Source of the DNA: Micromonospora narathiwatensis
Lineage (GTDB): Bacteria > Actinomycetota > Actinomycetes > Mycobacteriales > Micromonosporaceae
Reading direction: 5' to 3'
Length of the DNA stretch: 64,000 bases
NCBI RefSeq assembly: GCF_900089605.1
Contig: NZ_LT594324.1
Span: forward strand, 4,650,001-4,714,000
The translations under genes and the position numbers were made by a program. Under the pieces are notes generated by a model. The model was given only the letters and a program-made list of their open reading frames with translations, searched no databases and was not told where the DNA came from. This document shows positions 44,207-52,264 of this stretch, piece after piece; within the stretch, counting starts at the first letter, position 1, and every line of letters starts with the position of its first letter.

Positions 44207-45979
44207 TGCGCCTCCTCCCCCATGTCCTGTGCCTCGTGCTGAGTTGCCGAAAGATCTGGTGACCCCTGGGCGGCCCGGTCCTTGGCGGCGAGCAGTTCGG
44301 CCCGCCAGCGGGCGCGTTCGCTGATCGAGCGCATGAGCCGGTGAGACAGCGGCCCCACGTCGGGGTCGTCGGGCCGGGCGAGTTCCCAGGCGTGCCGGAC
44401 CCGCTCGGCGGTGTCGCCCTGATCGTCGACGAGCTGCCCGATGCCGCCGGCTGTGGCGCTGTCGGTGGTGGCGCCAAGCAGGGCCCGGACCCAGGCCCGT
44501 ACGTCGTGCTTGTGGTCGGCGAGGGTCTTGCCGGACCAGTCGCGGGAGATGAGGATGCGCCGGCCGCCAATGCCGAGGGTGTCTCGCTGGTGGACCTTGC
44601 CCTTGCAGCGGCCGGGCTTGAGCTTGGCGTGTGCCTTGCGCGGCTGGACGCCGTAGAGCAGCCAGTTGGCGCACCGGTCGGTGCAGGGCGTTACCTGGAG
44701 TTGCTGCCAGAGCCGGTCGAGGTGCATGCGTTGCCGGTCGGTGGTCGCCTTGTGGCAGTCCCCGGTGTGCTTGGTGATGTATTTCGTGACGTACCGGATG
44801 GTCCGTTCAGCGTCCTCGGTGCCGGGCATGACGCCGCGGGCGTCGACCTGAGCGCCGAAGCGGACGACGTGTACCGGCTCGGCTTTCGGGTCGTCGTCGA
44901 TGGCGTCGAGGGCTTCCGTCCAGGTGGTCAGCGGCTCGCGGGTATCCGGGTCGACCCACGCCGCTGCCTGCTCGTCCCAGACGGGGAGCCGGTCGAGGGC
45001 GTACCGCTGGACGTCGACCGCCGGCCACCACACCTGGTGGTAGGTCGCTGCCGCCACGGTGCGCAAGACATCCCGGGGGATGGTGCCCCGGATGGCGAAG
45101 TGCGCGTGTGGGGCGAGTCGGCGTTGCGGCTCGACGCAGCCGGCGTACTGGACGTTCCAACCCTCGCAGCGGCGCAGGTTCTGCCAGAACCGGTCGAGCA
45201 GCCGGGGGAAGTGCACGGCGTCCCAGGCCGCCCGGCGGTAGTCGTACCGGTCGACGGTTGACCGGGGTGCCGTCCGGGCGGACCGGGCCGTACGAGTCGA
45301 GCGTGAGCGTGAGCCACATCGACGGCCGGTAGGTCGAGCCGTCCGGGGCGGTGTAGGTCTTGCCGACGGTACGCCGCTCGACCTTGCGTCGGGGCAGGTC
45401 GGGGGCATCCTGACGGCGCTTGGTGGAGCGCTTGCGCCGGCGACCGGGCTCGTCGTCCTGGTCCTCGTCGACGCCCGTGTGGGGTGGGCCGACGCGCCCG
45501 CGCAGGCCCTCAGCGGCGATGGCCTCTTCCACCTCGCGGATCGCCTCGTCGATGTCGGCGGCCTGGTCCCACTGGGCGGCGCGTACCGCCTCGTCACGCG
45601 AGAACTCCAGGTGTGCCCGGAAGAGGATCAGCGACTTCTGCGCCTCGGTCGCGGGTTCCGGGCCGGGTAGGGGCTCGTCGTCGCGGTGCCAACCCTCGCG
45701 GATCTGGGCCTGCCGCAGCCGGCGGTTCTTCTTGGCGCACGGCGGACACTTGTCCTCGCGCGTCGCGCCGCAGGGCAGGTCGATGACTTCGGTCAGGCCA
45801 GTGTCGAGGTCGGTGCGGCGCATGGCCAGCGGCCGGATGCAGACGCCGTACTCGGTGGCGATCTGCTTGAGCACGTCGACCGAGCGGGGCAGCGCCATGC
45901 GGGCCGCCCGCGACCCCGGCCGAGGAGCAACCGGGGCCGGGGCGGCAGGGGCGAGGCCGGGCAGGGTCGGAGCCGTCAT
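44203..45979 (-). pseudogene. RepSA-type replication initiator, frameshifted
   Basis: Rolling-circle initiator of AICEs. From ATG 45979-45977 (in an ATGA overlap with the upstream stop) the frame reads MTAPTLPGLAPAAPAPVAPR, a cysteine cluster (PCGATREDKCPPCAKKNRRL) and up to YGPVRPDGTPVNR near 45260. The continuation VDRYDYRRAAWDAVHFPRLL, with the HUH-like motif APHAHFAIRG, lies in another frame to the stop at 44203. One extra base near 45246-45262 breaks it (1777 bases, 3n+1). Joined, it would be about 591 residues. Real loss, error or programmed shift cannot be told apart here. Confidence 0.85.
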
Positions 45980-46518
45980 CGGATGATCCCCACGACCTGC
46001 GGCCGGCTGGGCTGTGCGACGCCGAGCGGAGGCAGCACCGCGGCCGGGGTCGTCGGCACCACGGGAGCCGGCGGCGCGGGCTCGACCTGTTCCGGCTCGT
46101 CGTACCAGTCGGCCTGTGGCTGGCTCGGCTCGGGTGCCGGCGGGGTGGCCGATGCGCTGGACAGGACGACCTTGACCAGGGCGAGGAAGGCCAGCGACGG
46201 CACGGCCGCGACGATCCAGCCCCAGATGGACGGTTCGGCTTCCGCGACCTGGGCGGCGAGGGAGAGCAAGGCGAACGCGACCAGGAGCACGCCGACCAGG
46301 CCGACCGGTCGACCAGCTCGACGCCGGGCGCGGATCTCCAGCCCGAGGTAGATGGCCATCAGCTCGACCGCCACCGCGTTGGCCCAGCCGATCCAGTCGG
46401 GCTGGCCGTGCGCGACGGTCAGATCGTGGACGTGGGTGAAGGCAGCGGCACCGGCCATGATCCCGACCGCGAGCAGGATCAGCAGGCGGGCGCCGGACTC
46501 GGCACGAGCGCGGATCAC
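45976..46518 (-). CDS. DUF2637 (SpdB-like) membrane protein
   Basis: 180 residues from GTG 46518-46516. Four hydrophobic segments in the first 125 residues, starting ARLLILLAVGIMAGAAAFTH and including the DUF2637 hallmark around HGQPDWIGWANAVAVELMAI, then a proline-rich cytoplasmic tail. DUF2637 proteins accompany Tra in AICEs and conjugative plasmids and are thought to help spread of DNA along mycelium. It overlaps its neighbours by GTGA and ATGA. Confidence 0.85.
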   Translation of the reverse strand: MIRARAESGARLLILLAVGIMAGAAAFTHVHDLTVAHGQPDWIGWANAVAVELMAIYLGLEIRARRRAGRPVGLVGVLLVAFALLSLAAQVAEAEPSIWGWIVAAVPSLAFLALVKVVLSSASATPPAPEPSQPQADWYDEPEQVEPAPPAPVVPTTPAAVLPPLGVAQPSRPQVVGIIR

Positions 46519-46697
46519 GGCTGCTCTCCTTCCTGACGCAGGTCACGGGCGATGCGTGCGCCCTCGACGGCCCGGAGTGCGCGGATTGCGTGGGTGGGAC
46601 AGCCCCAGGCCCGCTGGCCGGACAGGTCGACGACTTCCACGACCCCGGGCAGGGTGCAGTTCGGCTGGTCGGCGGTGGTGAGGATGCAGGCGTTCAT
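46515..46697 (-). CDS. Small AICE protein, unknown
   Basis: 60 residues from ATG 46697-46695. It has three cysteines (NACILTTADQPNCTLPGVVE, and WGCPTHAIRA) and a charged helix at the end. It overlaps the upstream gene by ATGA and the downstream one by GTGA, which is the main support that it is translated. No family recognised; similar short proteins occupy this slot between tra and rep in other AICEs. Confidence 0.7.
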   Translation of the reverse strand: MNACILTTADQPNCTLPGVVEVVDLSGQRAWGCPTHAIRALRAVEGARIARDLRQEGEQP

Positions 46698-46882
46698 CGG
46701 TCGTCCAGCCGGTCACGGACGACGATGGTGATGCGGATGCGCTGCCCGTCGAGGTCGTGGCGGCGGTGGACCATGTGGGCCAGGCCGTGCAGGGCAGCGG
46801 CGAGCCGGTCCGGGGAGCCGTTCAGGTCGATGTGCAGCGGCTTGAGTCGGTGGGTGCCGAGGAAGAAGCGCTTGAGGGACAT
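46694..46882 (-). CDS. Small AICE protein, unknown
   Basis: 62 residues from ATG 46882-46880 with a good GGAGG upstream (GGAGGTAACCCCG). The chain begins MSLKRFFLGTHRLKPLHIDL and ends in a short beta-like stretch RIRITIVVRDRLDDR. Its stop overlaps the next start by ATGA. No recognised domain. Confidence 0.7.
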   Translation of the reverse strand: MSLKRFFLGTHRLKPLHIDLNGSPDRLAAALHGLAHMVHRRHDLDGQRIRITIVVRDRLDDR

Positions 46883-46887
46883 CGGGG

Positions 46888-47142
46888 TTACCTCCGGGCC
46901 GGGGCGACGCGGGTACGAATGTGGTCGGGCGGCTCGCCGAGGGAGGCGACCGCTTCGGAGAGGCAGCGCCACAGCGCCCACGCCTCGTCGGGGGTCAGGT
47001 GCATGCGGCGCCGGCCGCCACCGACAGCGAGATAAACCGGGTACGGGTCCGGCCGGTCGGGGTCGACGCGCACGGACACGGCGGTGCTGGTCGCGCCGTC
47101 GGGGTTCGGAGCGCGGAGCCGGTAGAAGGTCGGAGCAGTCAC
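46888..47142 (-). CDS. Small AICE protein, unknown
   Basis: 84 residues from GTG 47142-47140, in a GTGA overlap with the tra stop. A beta-rich N-terminal half (FYRLRAPNPDGATSTAVSVR, PYPVYLAVGGG) is followed by one amphipathic helix (TPDEAWALWRCLSEAVASLG). Five bases separate it from the next gene. Probably an accessory transfer protein, from position only. Confidence 0.7.
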   Translation of the reverse strand: MTAPTFYRLRAPNPDGATSTAVSVRVDPDRPDPYPVYLAVGGGRRRMHLTPDEAWALWRCLSEAVASLGEPPDHIRTRVAPARR

Positions 47143-48764
47143 CGCGGCTCACCCCCGTCGCTGTCGCGGTCGAGGAAGGTGAGCAGCGAGTCCGGCAGCA
47201 GCGGCCCACGAGGTGGCCGAGGCAGCGCCGGCCGGGTCGGCTCGTCGGCGGTCTCCCGGCCGACCTGGGCGAGGATGTCCGCCGCGTCAGCCGGGGCCGG
47301 GTAGTCGGCGGCCAGCTCCCGGATGTGGTCGTCGGAGACGTACGAGAAGCGGACCCGGGCCGGTTCCGGCGTGCCGTCGAGGATCACGTACCCGACGCCC
47401 TTCGCCCACCGGGGCATCTGATCGGCCAGGGCGCCCCGGTTACGGGCACCGTCGCCCAACACGAGGTCGACCTGAGCCGCCTCGGTCAGCCCGAGCGCGA
47501 TGCGGGTCGGGAACAGGTCGCGGAACGGCAGCACCTCCTTACGCGGGTCCTGCAGCGCGGCCACCACCAGGACGCCGACCCCGGCACCCTGCGACAGCAG
47601 CAGCCCCAGCGAGGACGCGATGCGCTTACGCAGCTCGACGTCTTGGAGGTACGCGGTCAGCGCGGCCATCTCGTCGATGACGACCACGACCAGGGGGTCA
47701 GCCTCGGTCGGGGTGTGCACCCGCACCGCGCCGGCCAGGCGGGTTTGCCGCTCCCGCATCACCGCCACGGCCTCGTCGAGCAGGTCCGCCATCGCCTCGA
47801 AGGACTTGCAGGCGAACCGGGCGAACAGCGGCCGGCCCATGGCGAACTCCATGCCACCCTTGGGGTCGATCACCCACAACCGCACCAGCCCTGAGGTGAT
47901 CCCGCCGGCCAGTGCCCGCACCAACGACCACAGCACCGACCCCTTACCGGACCGGGTGGCACCCCCGATCAGCACATGCGTGGCGAGCAGGTGCAGGCAC
48001 CAGTGCCGCAGATCCTCGCGACGGGCCAGCGGCAGCGCGGTGAAGTCCGGCACCGACGGCACGTCGAACGGCTTCACGACCGTCCGCAGCGCATCCGTAC
48101 GGACCACCACCAGGTAGACCAGCGAGGGCCGGTCGCGGTACCGCAGCCGGTCCACCGCCGACAGCACCAGCGCCCAGTAGCCGGTACGCACCGGCGGCTC
48201 CCCCGGGCGCTCCGAGTAGACCCGGGCGTGTCGACGGCCGAAGGCGTACGCCAGGTTTGCGGTGACCCGCTGGAACTCCTCCGGCGTCTGGCCACGCACC
48301 ATGCGGACGGTCAGTACGTCCAGCGCCTGATCCGACCGCACCCGCAGCAACTGCGGCAGGACGACGCGATGGTCATACGTGCGGGTCAGCCCGCACAGAG
48401 TCATGGCCTCTCGCCAGGCCCGTCGGTAGACGAACACCTGACGGAACCGACCGAGCAGCGGACCCGCGCACCAGGCCCACCAGGACGCCTCGTGCTTCCA
48501 CCGCCATACCGCCGACACGAAGCCGGTCAGGACCAGCGGCACGATCAGCCCGGACCGGCCGAACTCCCGGTAGAGCAGCACGCCGGCCAGCACCAGGCCG
48601 ACGGTGACCGGGTGGCGAAGGCACCACCACAGCCCCCGGCACAGCCACCGCAGCACCAGGCCGAACGCGATCAGCCAAAGCGGCAGTTCCAGCCGGCGTG
48701 GCCGGATCACCATCAAATCCCCGGCCGTGGTCATCACGACCTCACCACGCGGCCGGCGGATCAT
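47139..48764 (-). CDS. FtsK/SpoIIIE-type conjugative translocase (TraSA-like)
   Basis: Hexameric DNA pump that moves double-stranded element DNA between hyphae. 541 residues from ATG 48764-48762. Two hydrophobic segments near residues 30-90 anchor it in the membrane; Walker A GATRSGKGS near residue 267, Walker B VVVVIDEMAAL near 361, and the downstream ALQDPRKEVLPFRDLFPTR typical of Tra. An ATG ten codons in (48734) is an alternative start. A 16-codon frame overlaps its start by ATGA. Confidence 0.94.
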   Translation of the reverse strand: MIRRPRGEVVMTTAGDLMVIRPRRLELPLWLIAFGLVLRWLCRGLWWCLRHPVTVGLVLAGVLLYREFGRSGLIVPLVLTGFVSAVWRWKHEASWWAWCAGPLLGRFRQVFVYRRAWREAMTLCGLTRTYDHRVVLPQLLRVRSDQALDVLTVRMVRGQTPEEFQRVTANLAYAFGRRHARVYSERPGEPPVRTGYWALVLSAVDRLRYRDRPSLVYLVVVRTDALRTVVKPFDVPSVPDFTALPLARREDLRHWCLHLLATHVLIGGATRSGKGSVLWSLVRALAGGITSGLVRLWVIDPKGGMEFAMGRPLFARFACKSFEAMADLLDEAVAVMRERQTRLAGAVRVHTPTEADPLVVVVIDEMAALTAYLQDVELRKRIASSLGLLLSQGAGVGVLVVAALQDPRKEVLPFRDLFPTRIALGLTEAAQVDLVLGDGARNRGALADQMPRWAKGVGYVILDGTPEPARVRFSYVSDDHIRELAADYPAPADAADILAQVGRETADEPTRPALPRPPRGPLLPDSLLTFLDRDSDGGEPR

Positions 48765-48811
48765 CGCGCACCCCGCACAGCCGCCATCAGCACCCGCCCG
48801 AAGGCAGGCAT
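48761..48811 (-). CDS. Possible 16-residue coupled peptide before tra
   Basis: ATG 48811-48809 with AAGGG just upstream, reading MPAFGRVLMAAVRGAR, ending in a TGA that overlaps the tra ATG by four bases. Every other gene boundary in this operon uses the same device, which suggests the frame is translated, perhaps only to feed ribosomes to tra. The spacing from the ribosome-binding site to the ATG is short. Confidence 0.3.
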   Translation of the reverse strand: MPAFGRVLMAAVRGAR

Positions 48812-48862
48812 ACCCTTGGACACGTCGCTACCTCTCTCGCCAGAGCAGGGGGAAGAGACAGA

Positions 48863-48902
48863 GGGCGGGGCTGCCGTCCGCCAAGACCTGACAGCCCCGC
48901 CC
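48863..48902 (-). terminator. Hairpin between pra and tra
   Basis: Perfect 11-bp arms GGGCGGGGCTG (48863-48873) and CAGCCCCGCCC (48892-48902) around an 18-base loop, 13 bases after the pra stop. It would stop or damp transcription from the pra promoter into tra. Confidence 0.6.
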
Positions 48903-48915
48903 CCACTCGAAGTGG

Positions 48916-49311
48916 CTACGCCGCCGCCTTCTTGGCCACGCCCGCCGGGGCACGCAGCCCGGTCGCGCGCAGCGAGTACGCCATCCGGTTGTTGTTGGTC
49001 ACGTAGGGCGTGACGGTCATGCCGTCGAACTCCACCGCCTCGAACGACGCACCCGTGGGCGGCACCGGCTGGTAGTCGGCGGAGATCTTCACCGTCGTCT
49101 CCCGCGACCGCTTCCCCAGCTCAGGGTCAAGGTCCATCACCCGGACCTGCCACACCCGCTGGCCGGTCACCTTGTCCTTCGCCGGGCTACGCCGGCCGGT
49201 CTTCTCGTCGTAGTCCTCGACCTCACCCAGGGACTCGGGCACCAACGCGCACCCCGCCGGAAACACGTCCTCGAACCGCACGCCGAACCGCGTGCCGCCT
49301 CGCAGAGCCAT
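48916..49311 (-). CDS. Pra-like activator of replication, integration and excision
   Basis: 131 residues from ATG 49311-49309 with GGAGG seven bases upstream. The sequence resembles proteins annotated after Pra of pSAM2: GVRFEDVFPAGCALVPESLG, then DKVTGQRVWQVRVMDLDPE, then FDGMTVTPYVTNNNRMAYSL. In pSAM2, Pra switches on rep-xis-int and is itself repressed by KorSA. The promoter region here carries repeated CACTTGGCAGACA sites, consistent with such control. Confidence 0.8.
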   Translation of the reverse strand: MALRGGTRFGVRFEDVFPAGCALVPESLGEVEDYDEKTGRRSPAKDKVTGQRVWQVRVMDLDPELGKRSRETTVKISADYQPVPPTGASFEAVEFDGMTVTPYVTNNNRMAYSLRATGLRAPAGVAKKAAA

Positions 49312-49336
49312 CGCTCAACCTCCAGCTTGTTGGCAT

Positions 49337-49385
49337 GTCTGCCAAGTGAGACTCCAAGGTAGACGGCACTTGGCAGACAAGTCAA
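49337..49385 (-). promoter_or_regulatory. pra promoter with paired GntR-type operators
   Basis: On the minus strand TTGACT (49385-49380), 18 bases, TACCTT (49361-49356). Two copies of CACTTGGCAGACA lie head to head: 49367-49379 on the plus strand, inside the spacer and reaching the -35, and 49349-49337 on the minus strand, at the expected transcription start. The first extends to the palindrome ACTTG-GCAGA-CAAGT. Binding would block polymerase, as expected for a KorSA-like repressor. Confidence 0.6.
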
Positions 49386-49606
49386 CAACCTGTTTCGCCT
49401 GGCCTCATGGGGACTTCTAGTGATTTGCCTGCAAAGGATGGATATGAAAGACCCTTAATGCGACGACAAATAAATGCGCGACACCGTGTAGCGCAATTAC
49501 CGAGGTTTGGTGTAGCGTTTGGGGATTTGCATTGTGGGCGGACCTGAGGTACGTTTTTGGCAAGCTGCGCAGCAATGGACCCTCCCCCTTTTGAAGAGAG
49601 AGAAGT

Positions 49607-49708
49607 ATGCTTTCTTTGAACGTGTCGCTGAAGGTTTCGCGGGCCACTGTCGTCTGCATTGCAATGGTTTTGATGGCTACGCTTCAGCTGATTTCCGTAG
49701 CCGGCTAA
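49607..49708 (+). CDS. 33-residue hydrophobic peptide
   Basis: ATG at 49607 preceded by the purine-rich AGAGAGAGAAGT, ending TAA 49706-49708. The product starts MLSLNVSLKVSRATVVCIAM and is hydrophobic from residue 14 to the end (VVCIAMVLMATLQLISVAG), enough for one membrane span. It lies in the most A+T-rich stretch of the element, 65 bases upstream of the plus-strand gene at 49774. Unknown; may be a membrane peptide or leader peptide. Confidence 0.4.
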   Translation: MLSLNVSLKVSRATVVCIAMVLMATLQLISVAG

Positions 49709-49713
49709 ACCCT

Positions 49714-49779
49714 AGTCATGGACTTACCCAGGGAGAACGGGTAGGGCTACCACTCCCTGGGTAAGAGCCCGACATGACT
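49714..49779 (+). promoter_or_regulatory. Long interrupted inverted repeat covering a start codon
   Basis: Outer arms AGTCATG (49714-49720) and CATGACT (49773-49779) and inner arms CTTACCCAGGGA (49723-49734) and TCCCTGGGTAAG (49754-49765) are all perfect. As RNA this folds into one long hairpin that hides the ATG at 49774 and its ribosome-binding site, so it may gate translation; as DNA it could be an operator. Confidence 0.5.
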
Positions 49780-50223
49780 GAAGGGAAGCAGGTTGCGAGC
49801 GTTGATGAAGGGCATGCCCGTCCGCGTGGACTCGACGATAAGACCGTTGAAGCCTTGGGTGAGCTGAGTAAAGCGCTGGAGACGATCCACCGGGTACGGG
49901 GGCACCTGTATTCGGCCCACCAGCTCGTCGGCGGGGCGGACCTGACCCTTGACCGGGTGGTAATGCTGCTCCGCGAGGCGGGGCACGACGAGGTGGCCGA
50001 CCGGGTCGAGCACGAGCTGTTGGGGCGCAACGTGCTACCCGGGCGGTGGACGTTCCAAATCGTGGAGGAGTTCGACGACGGCTACTACGCGGCGTTCCAG
50101 GAGATTGAGCGGGGCGCCCGGGAACGCTTGGCCGGCGGACGGCGGCACATCTACGAGGCAGAGATGAAGCAGCGGCGGCGTACCCACGGGATGCCGGGGC
50201 ACGAGGCTACGCCAGAGGCGTGA
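49774..50223 (+). CDS. Hypothetical protein, plus strand
   Basis: 149 residues from ATG 49774. A mostly helical protein: DDKTVEALGELSKALETIHR, then VVMLLREAGHDEVADRVEHE, then WTFQIVEEFDDGYYAAFQEI and a basic C-terminus. Comparable proteins occur in Micromonospora and Streptomyces accessory regions, but no function is known to me. It runs against the operon and overlaps the glycosyltransferase gene by 17 bases end to end. The start lies inside a long inverted repeat. Confidence 0.75.
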   Translation: MTEGKQVASVDEGHARPRGLDDKTVEALGELSKALETIHRVRGHLYSAHQLVGGADLTLDRVVMLLREAGHDEVADRVEHELLGRNVLPGRWTFQIVEEFDDGYYAAFQEIERGARERLAGGRRHIYEAEMKQRRRTHGMPGHEATPEA

Positions 50224-50974
50224 GCGGTAGGCCGTGCGGGAGCATTGAGGCTAGGGCGTTGGCTCTGGCCTCGACGATCCTCATGCGCGCCTGATACTCG
50301 GCTGGTTCCCGGTGTGCTGCGTGGCCGGTGACCTGACCGGGCCACTTGCGGTAGAGCAGGCCGTATTCGCGGGTGAAGTAGCCCTCGCTGACCGCGTTTG
50401 CGGCGAGCAGCAGGCCGGTATCCTCGGAGGCGGGCAGGGCCATCCAGCCGCCCAGGGCAAAGACGAGATCCCGCCGCAGGCACAGGGTCGCCGGATGCAC
50501 GGATGCCCGGTAGTCGTTGGCCTGCCAGAACGACAGGACGGCACCGCGGGCGATGAGGCCGCCGGCCGGGTCCTTGTCCCATCCGGCGGTCGACCCGTCG
50601 GGCAGCAGGTCGAGTACCCGCGAGGTGGTCCAGCCGATCTGCGGGTGCGCGTCGAACGCGGCGATGTCCCGGGCGAGCGCGCCGGGGGTCAACTGGTCGT
50701 CAGCGTCCAGGACCTTGATGAGTTCTCCGGAAACTCGGGAAAGGGCGAGGGTACGGGCAACACCAGGCCCGCCGGCGCGGCCGGAGCCGACACTGATCCG
50801 GGGATCGTCGGGCAGCACGTCGACCAGGGCGCCGGTCTGCCCGTCCTCCTGGACGAGCCACTGCCAGTCCCAGCCACCGGGCATCTCCTGCTTCACCAGC
50901 GACGCGTAGGTGTCCGCCAGATACGGGATGCTGGGCGTGTGAACCGGAGTGATCACTGAGACGAGCTGAGTCAA
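50207..50974 (-). CDS. Family 2 glycosyltransferase
   Basis: 255 residues from TTG 50974-50972, with AAGGTGG five bases upstream; the TTG overlaps the GntR stop in TTGA, so translation is coupled. GT-A fold motifs: VSVITPVHTPSIPYLADTYA at the N-terminus, WLVQEDGQTG, the metal-binding LDADDQL near residue 90, and ASEDTGLL near 180. No membrane span, so a soluble cytoplasmic transferase. Acceptor unknown. A glycosyltransferase fused by coupling to a transfer regulator is unexpected. Confidence 0.85.
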   Translation of the reverse strand: MTQLVSVITPVHTPSIPYLADTYASLVKQEMPGGWDWQWLVQEDGQTGALVDVLPDDPRISVGSGRAGGPGVARTLALSRVSGELIKVLDADDQLTPGALARDIAAFDAHPQIGWTTSRVLDLLPDGSTAGWDKDPAGGLIARGAVLSFWQANDYRASVHPATLCLRRDLVFALGGWMALPASEDTGLLLAANAVSEGYFTREYGLLYRKWPGQVTGHAAHREPAEYQARMRIVEARANALASMLPHGLPLTPLA

Positions 50975-51939
50975 GTTTTCCACCTTAGCAAGTGGTGCGA
51001 GTAGACAAGCTCCGTCCGGTCACCCGGCATCACCACGTCGGCGACCTCGACGACCCGGCCGGTGGTGTCGATCGAGGTCTTGCGCACAGTGAGCACGGAG
51101 ACGCCCGGGTCGATGTCCAACAGCTCGGCCTCATCCGGTGACGGCGGACGGGCACGGATCTCGTCTTCGATCCGGTCCAGCTCGATGCCGAGCGTATAGA
51201 GCTGATGCTGCGTGCCCCCAGGCCAGGGCTCCTTGCCCGCGTCGAGCAGGTCCGGGTTCGCGGCCACCAGGTCATAGGGCAGGTAGGAGTACGACATGGT
51301 CAACGGCGCGTTCTCGTGCCGGGAGGAGGTCCAGTAGACCCTGCGCAGCAGCGGGGTACCTGGCTCGACCCGCAGCGCCGCCGCCATGTCCGCATCCGCT
51401 TCCACGCGGGTGTACTCGGCGTGGAACTTGAGGTCATCGACGGTCAGGCCGGTGTCGTGCTCGATGGCGCCGGTCTTCAACCGCTCGGCCTCGTCGAGCA
51501 GGACCCGGTCCTTCTCCCACTGGTAGCGCTCGGCGTTGCGACGGCGTACCCGCTGGCGGGGTGCCCGCACATAGGTGCCGCGCCCCTGCTCCGCGCGGAC
51601 CAGGCCCCATTCCCGGAGCTGCCGGATCGCGTTGCGCACGCTGGTGCGAGACAGGCCGGACGACTCGGCTAGCTCCGTCTCGCTCGGCATCAGCGTGCCG
51701 GGGGCCAGCTCCCCGCTCATGATCTTCGCCCGCAACTCCTCCGCGAGTTGCAGGTAACGAGGGCGCCAGTCCCGGCCATGCACACCGGTCACCGTACCCC
51801 CTAGACGTTCCAACGTCTGCCAGGTGGTCCCCCCGGCCGGCCGCTCGGGTACCGGGGTGATGGCCGCCGCGGGCCGCTTCGTCTGCTGCCTGCTCAGCGA
51901 GGGCCTTAGGCTGGTGAGCCGCCGGTCAGTGGTGCTCAT
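50971..51939 (-). CDS. GntR/HutC-family regulator (KorSA-like)
   Basis: 322 residues from ATG 51939-51937 with GGAGAG upstream. A non-conserved N-terminal ~55 residues, a winged helix ([51 protein letters not shown]), then a UTRA ligand-binding domain (TPLLRRVYWTSSRHENAPLT, TVRKTSIDTTGRVVEVADVV). In pSAM2 the equivalent KorSA represses pra and itself. It is likely to bind the CACTTG-type sites in front of pra and of the second GntR gene. It overlaps the upstream gene by 14 bases. Confidence 0.88.
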   Translation of the reverse strand: MSTTDRRLTSLRPSLSRQQTKRPAAAITPVPERPAGGTTWQTLERLGGTVTGVHGRDWRPRYLQLAEELRAKIMSGELAPGTLMPSETELAESSGLSRTSVRNAIRQLREWGLVRAEQGRGTYVRAPRQRVRRRNAERYQWEKDRVLLDEAERLKTGAIEHDTGLTVDDLKFHAEYTRVEADADMAAALRVEPGTPLLRRVYWTSSRHENAPLTMSYSYLPYDLVAANPDLLDAGKEPWPGGTQHQLYTLGIELDRIEDEIRARPPSPDEAELLDIDPGVSVLTVRKTSIDTTGRVVEVADVVMPGDRTELVYSHHLLRWKT

Positions 51940-52264
51940 CGTCGCTCTCCAGAGGCCGACCTTTGGTCATCATCATCAGCCGGGCATAGGTCAGTTCGTA
52001 GATGAGCCGGTCCAGCTGGACCCGGGAGAGCAGGATCGATTGGGTAGCACCGTTCCTGGTCGCGTCGAGCTTCACGGCCAGGTCCCGACGCGCGAACCGG
52101 TCGAGCAGCAGTTGGAGGCTGATCCATCCGGTGCGCTCCCGCCCGATGGTGGCGGTCATGCCTCGGTGCATCGGATCATTCGGCCCGCAGCCCCGGCACC
52201 ACTTCGGGCACGTGGCCGGCGCGGCCGACGGCCTGCTCTCAGCCGCACCCCGGCGCTTACTCAT
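51926..52264 (-). CDS. DUF6907-like small protein
   Basis: 112 residues from ATG 52264-52262, overlapping the previous stop by 8 bases. An N-terminal CPKWCRGCG cluster resembles the C-P-x-W-C motif of DUF6907 proteins; the C-terminal half (GWISLQLLLDRFARRDLAVK, LSRVQLDRLIYELTYARLMM) looks like a strand-helix domain. It appears distantly related to the next gene upstream. Unknown role; such proteins cluster with AICE regulators. Confidence 0.65.
   Translation of the reverse strand: MSKRRGAAESRPSAAPATCPKWCRGCGPNDPMHRGMTATIGRERTGWISLQLLLDRFARRDLAVKLDATRNGATQSILLSRVQLDRLIYELTYARLMMMTKGRPLESDDEHH

Noticed and set aside
46590..47894. 434-codon plus-strand frame opposite tra and the small transfer genes
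   Set aside because: Shadow frame; the minus-strand genes are tied together by start-stop overlaps.
50984..51010. CTTGTCTAC...CCACTTG motif as an operator for the glycosyltransferase
   Set aside because: It lies within the conserved end of the GntR coding sequence and its halves are not symmetric, so chance is a sufficient explanation.
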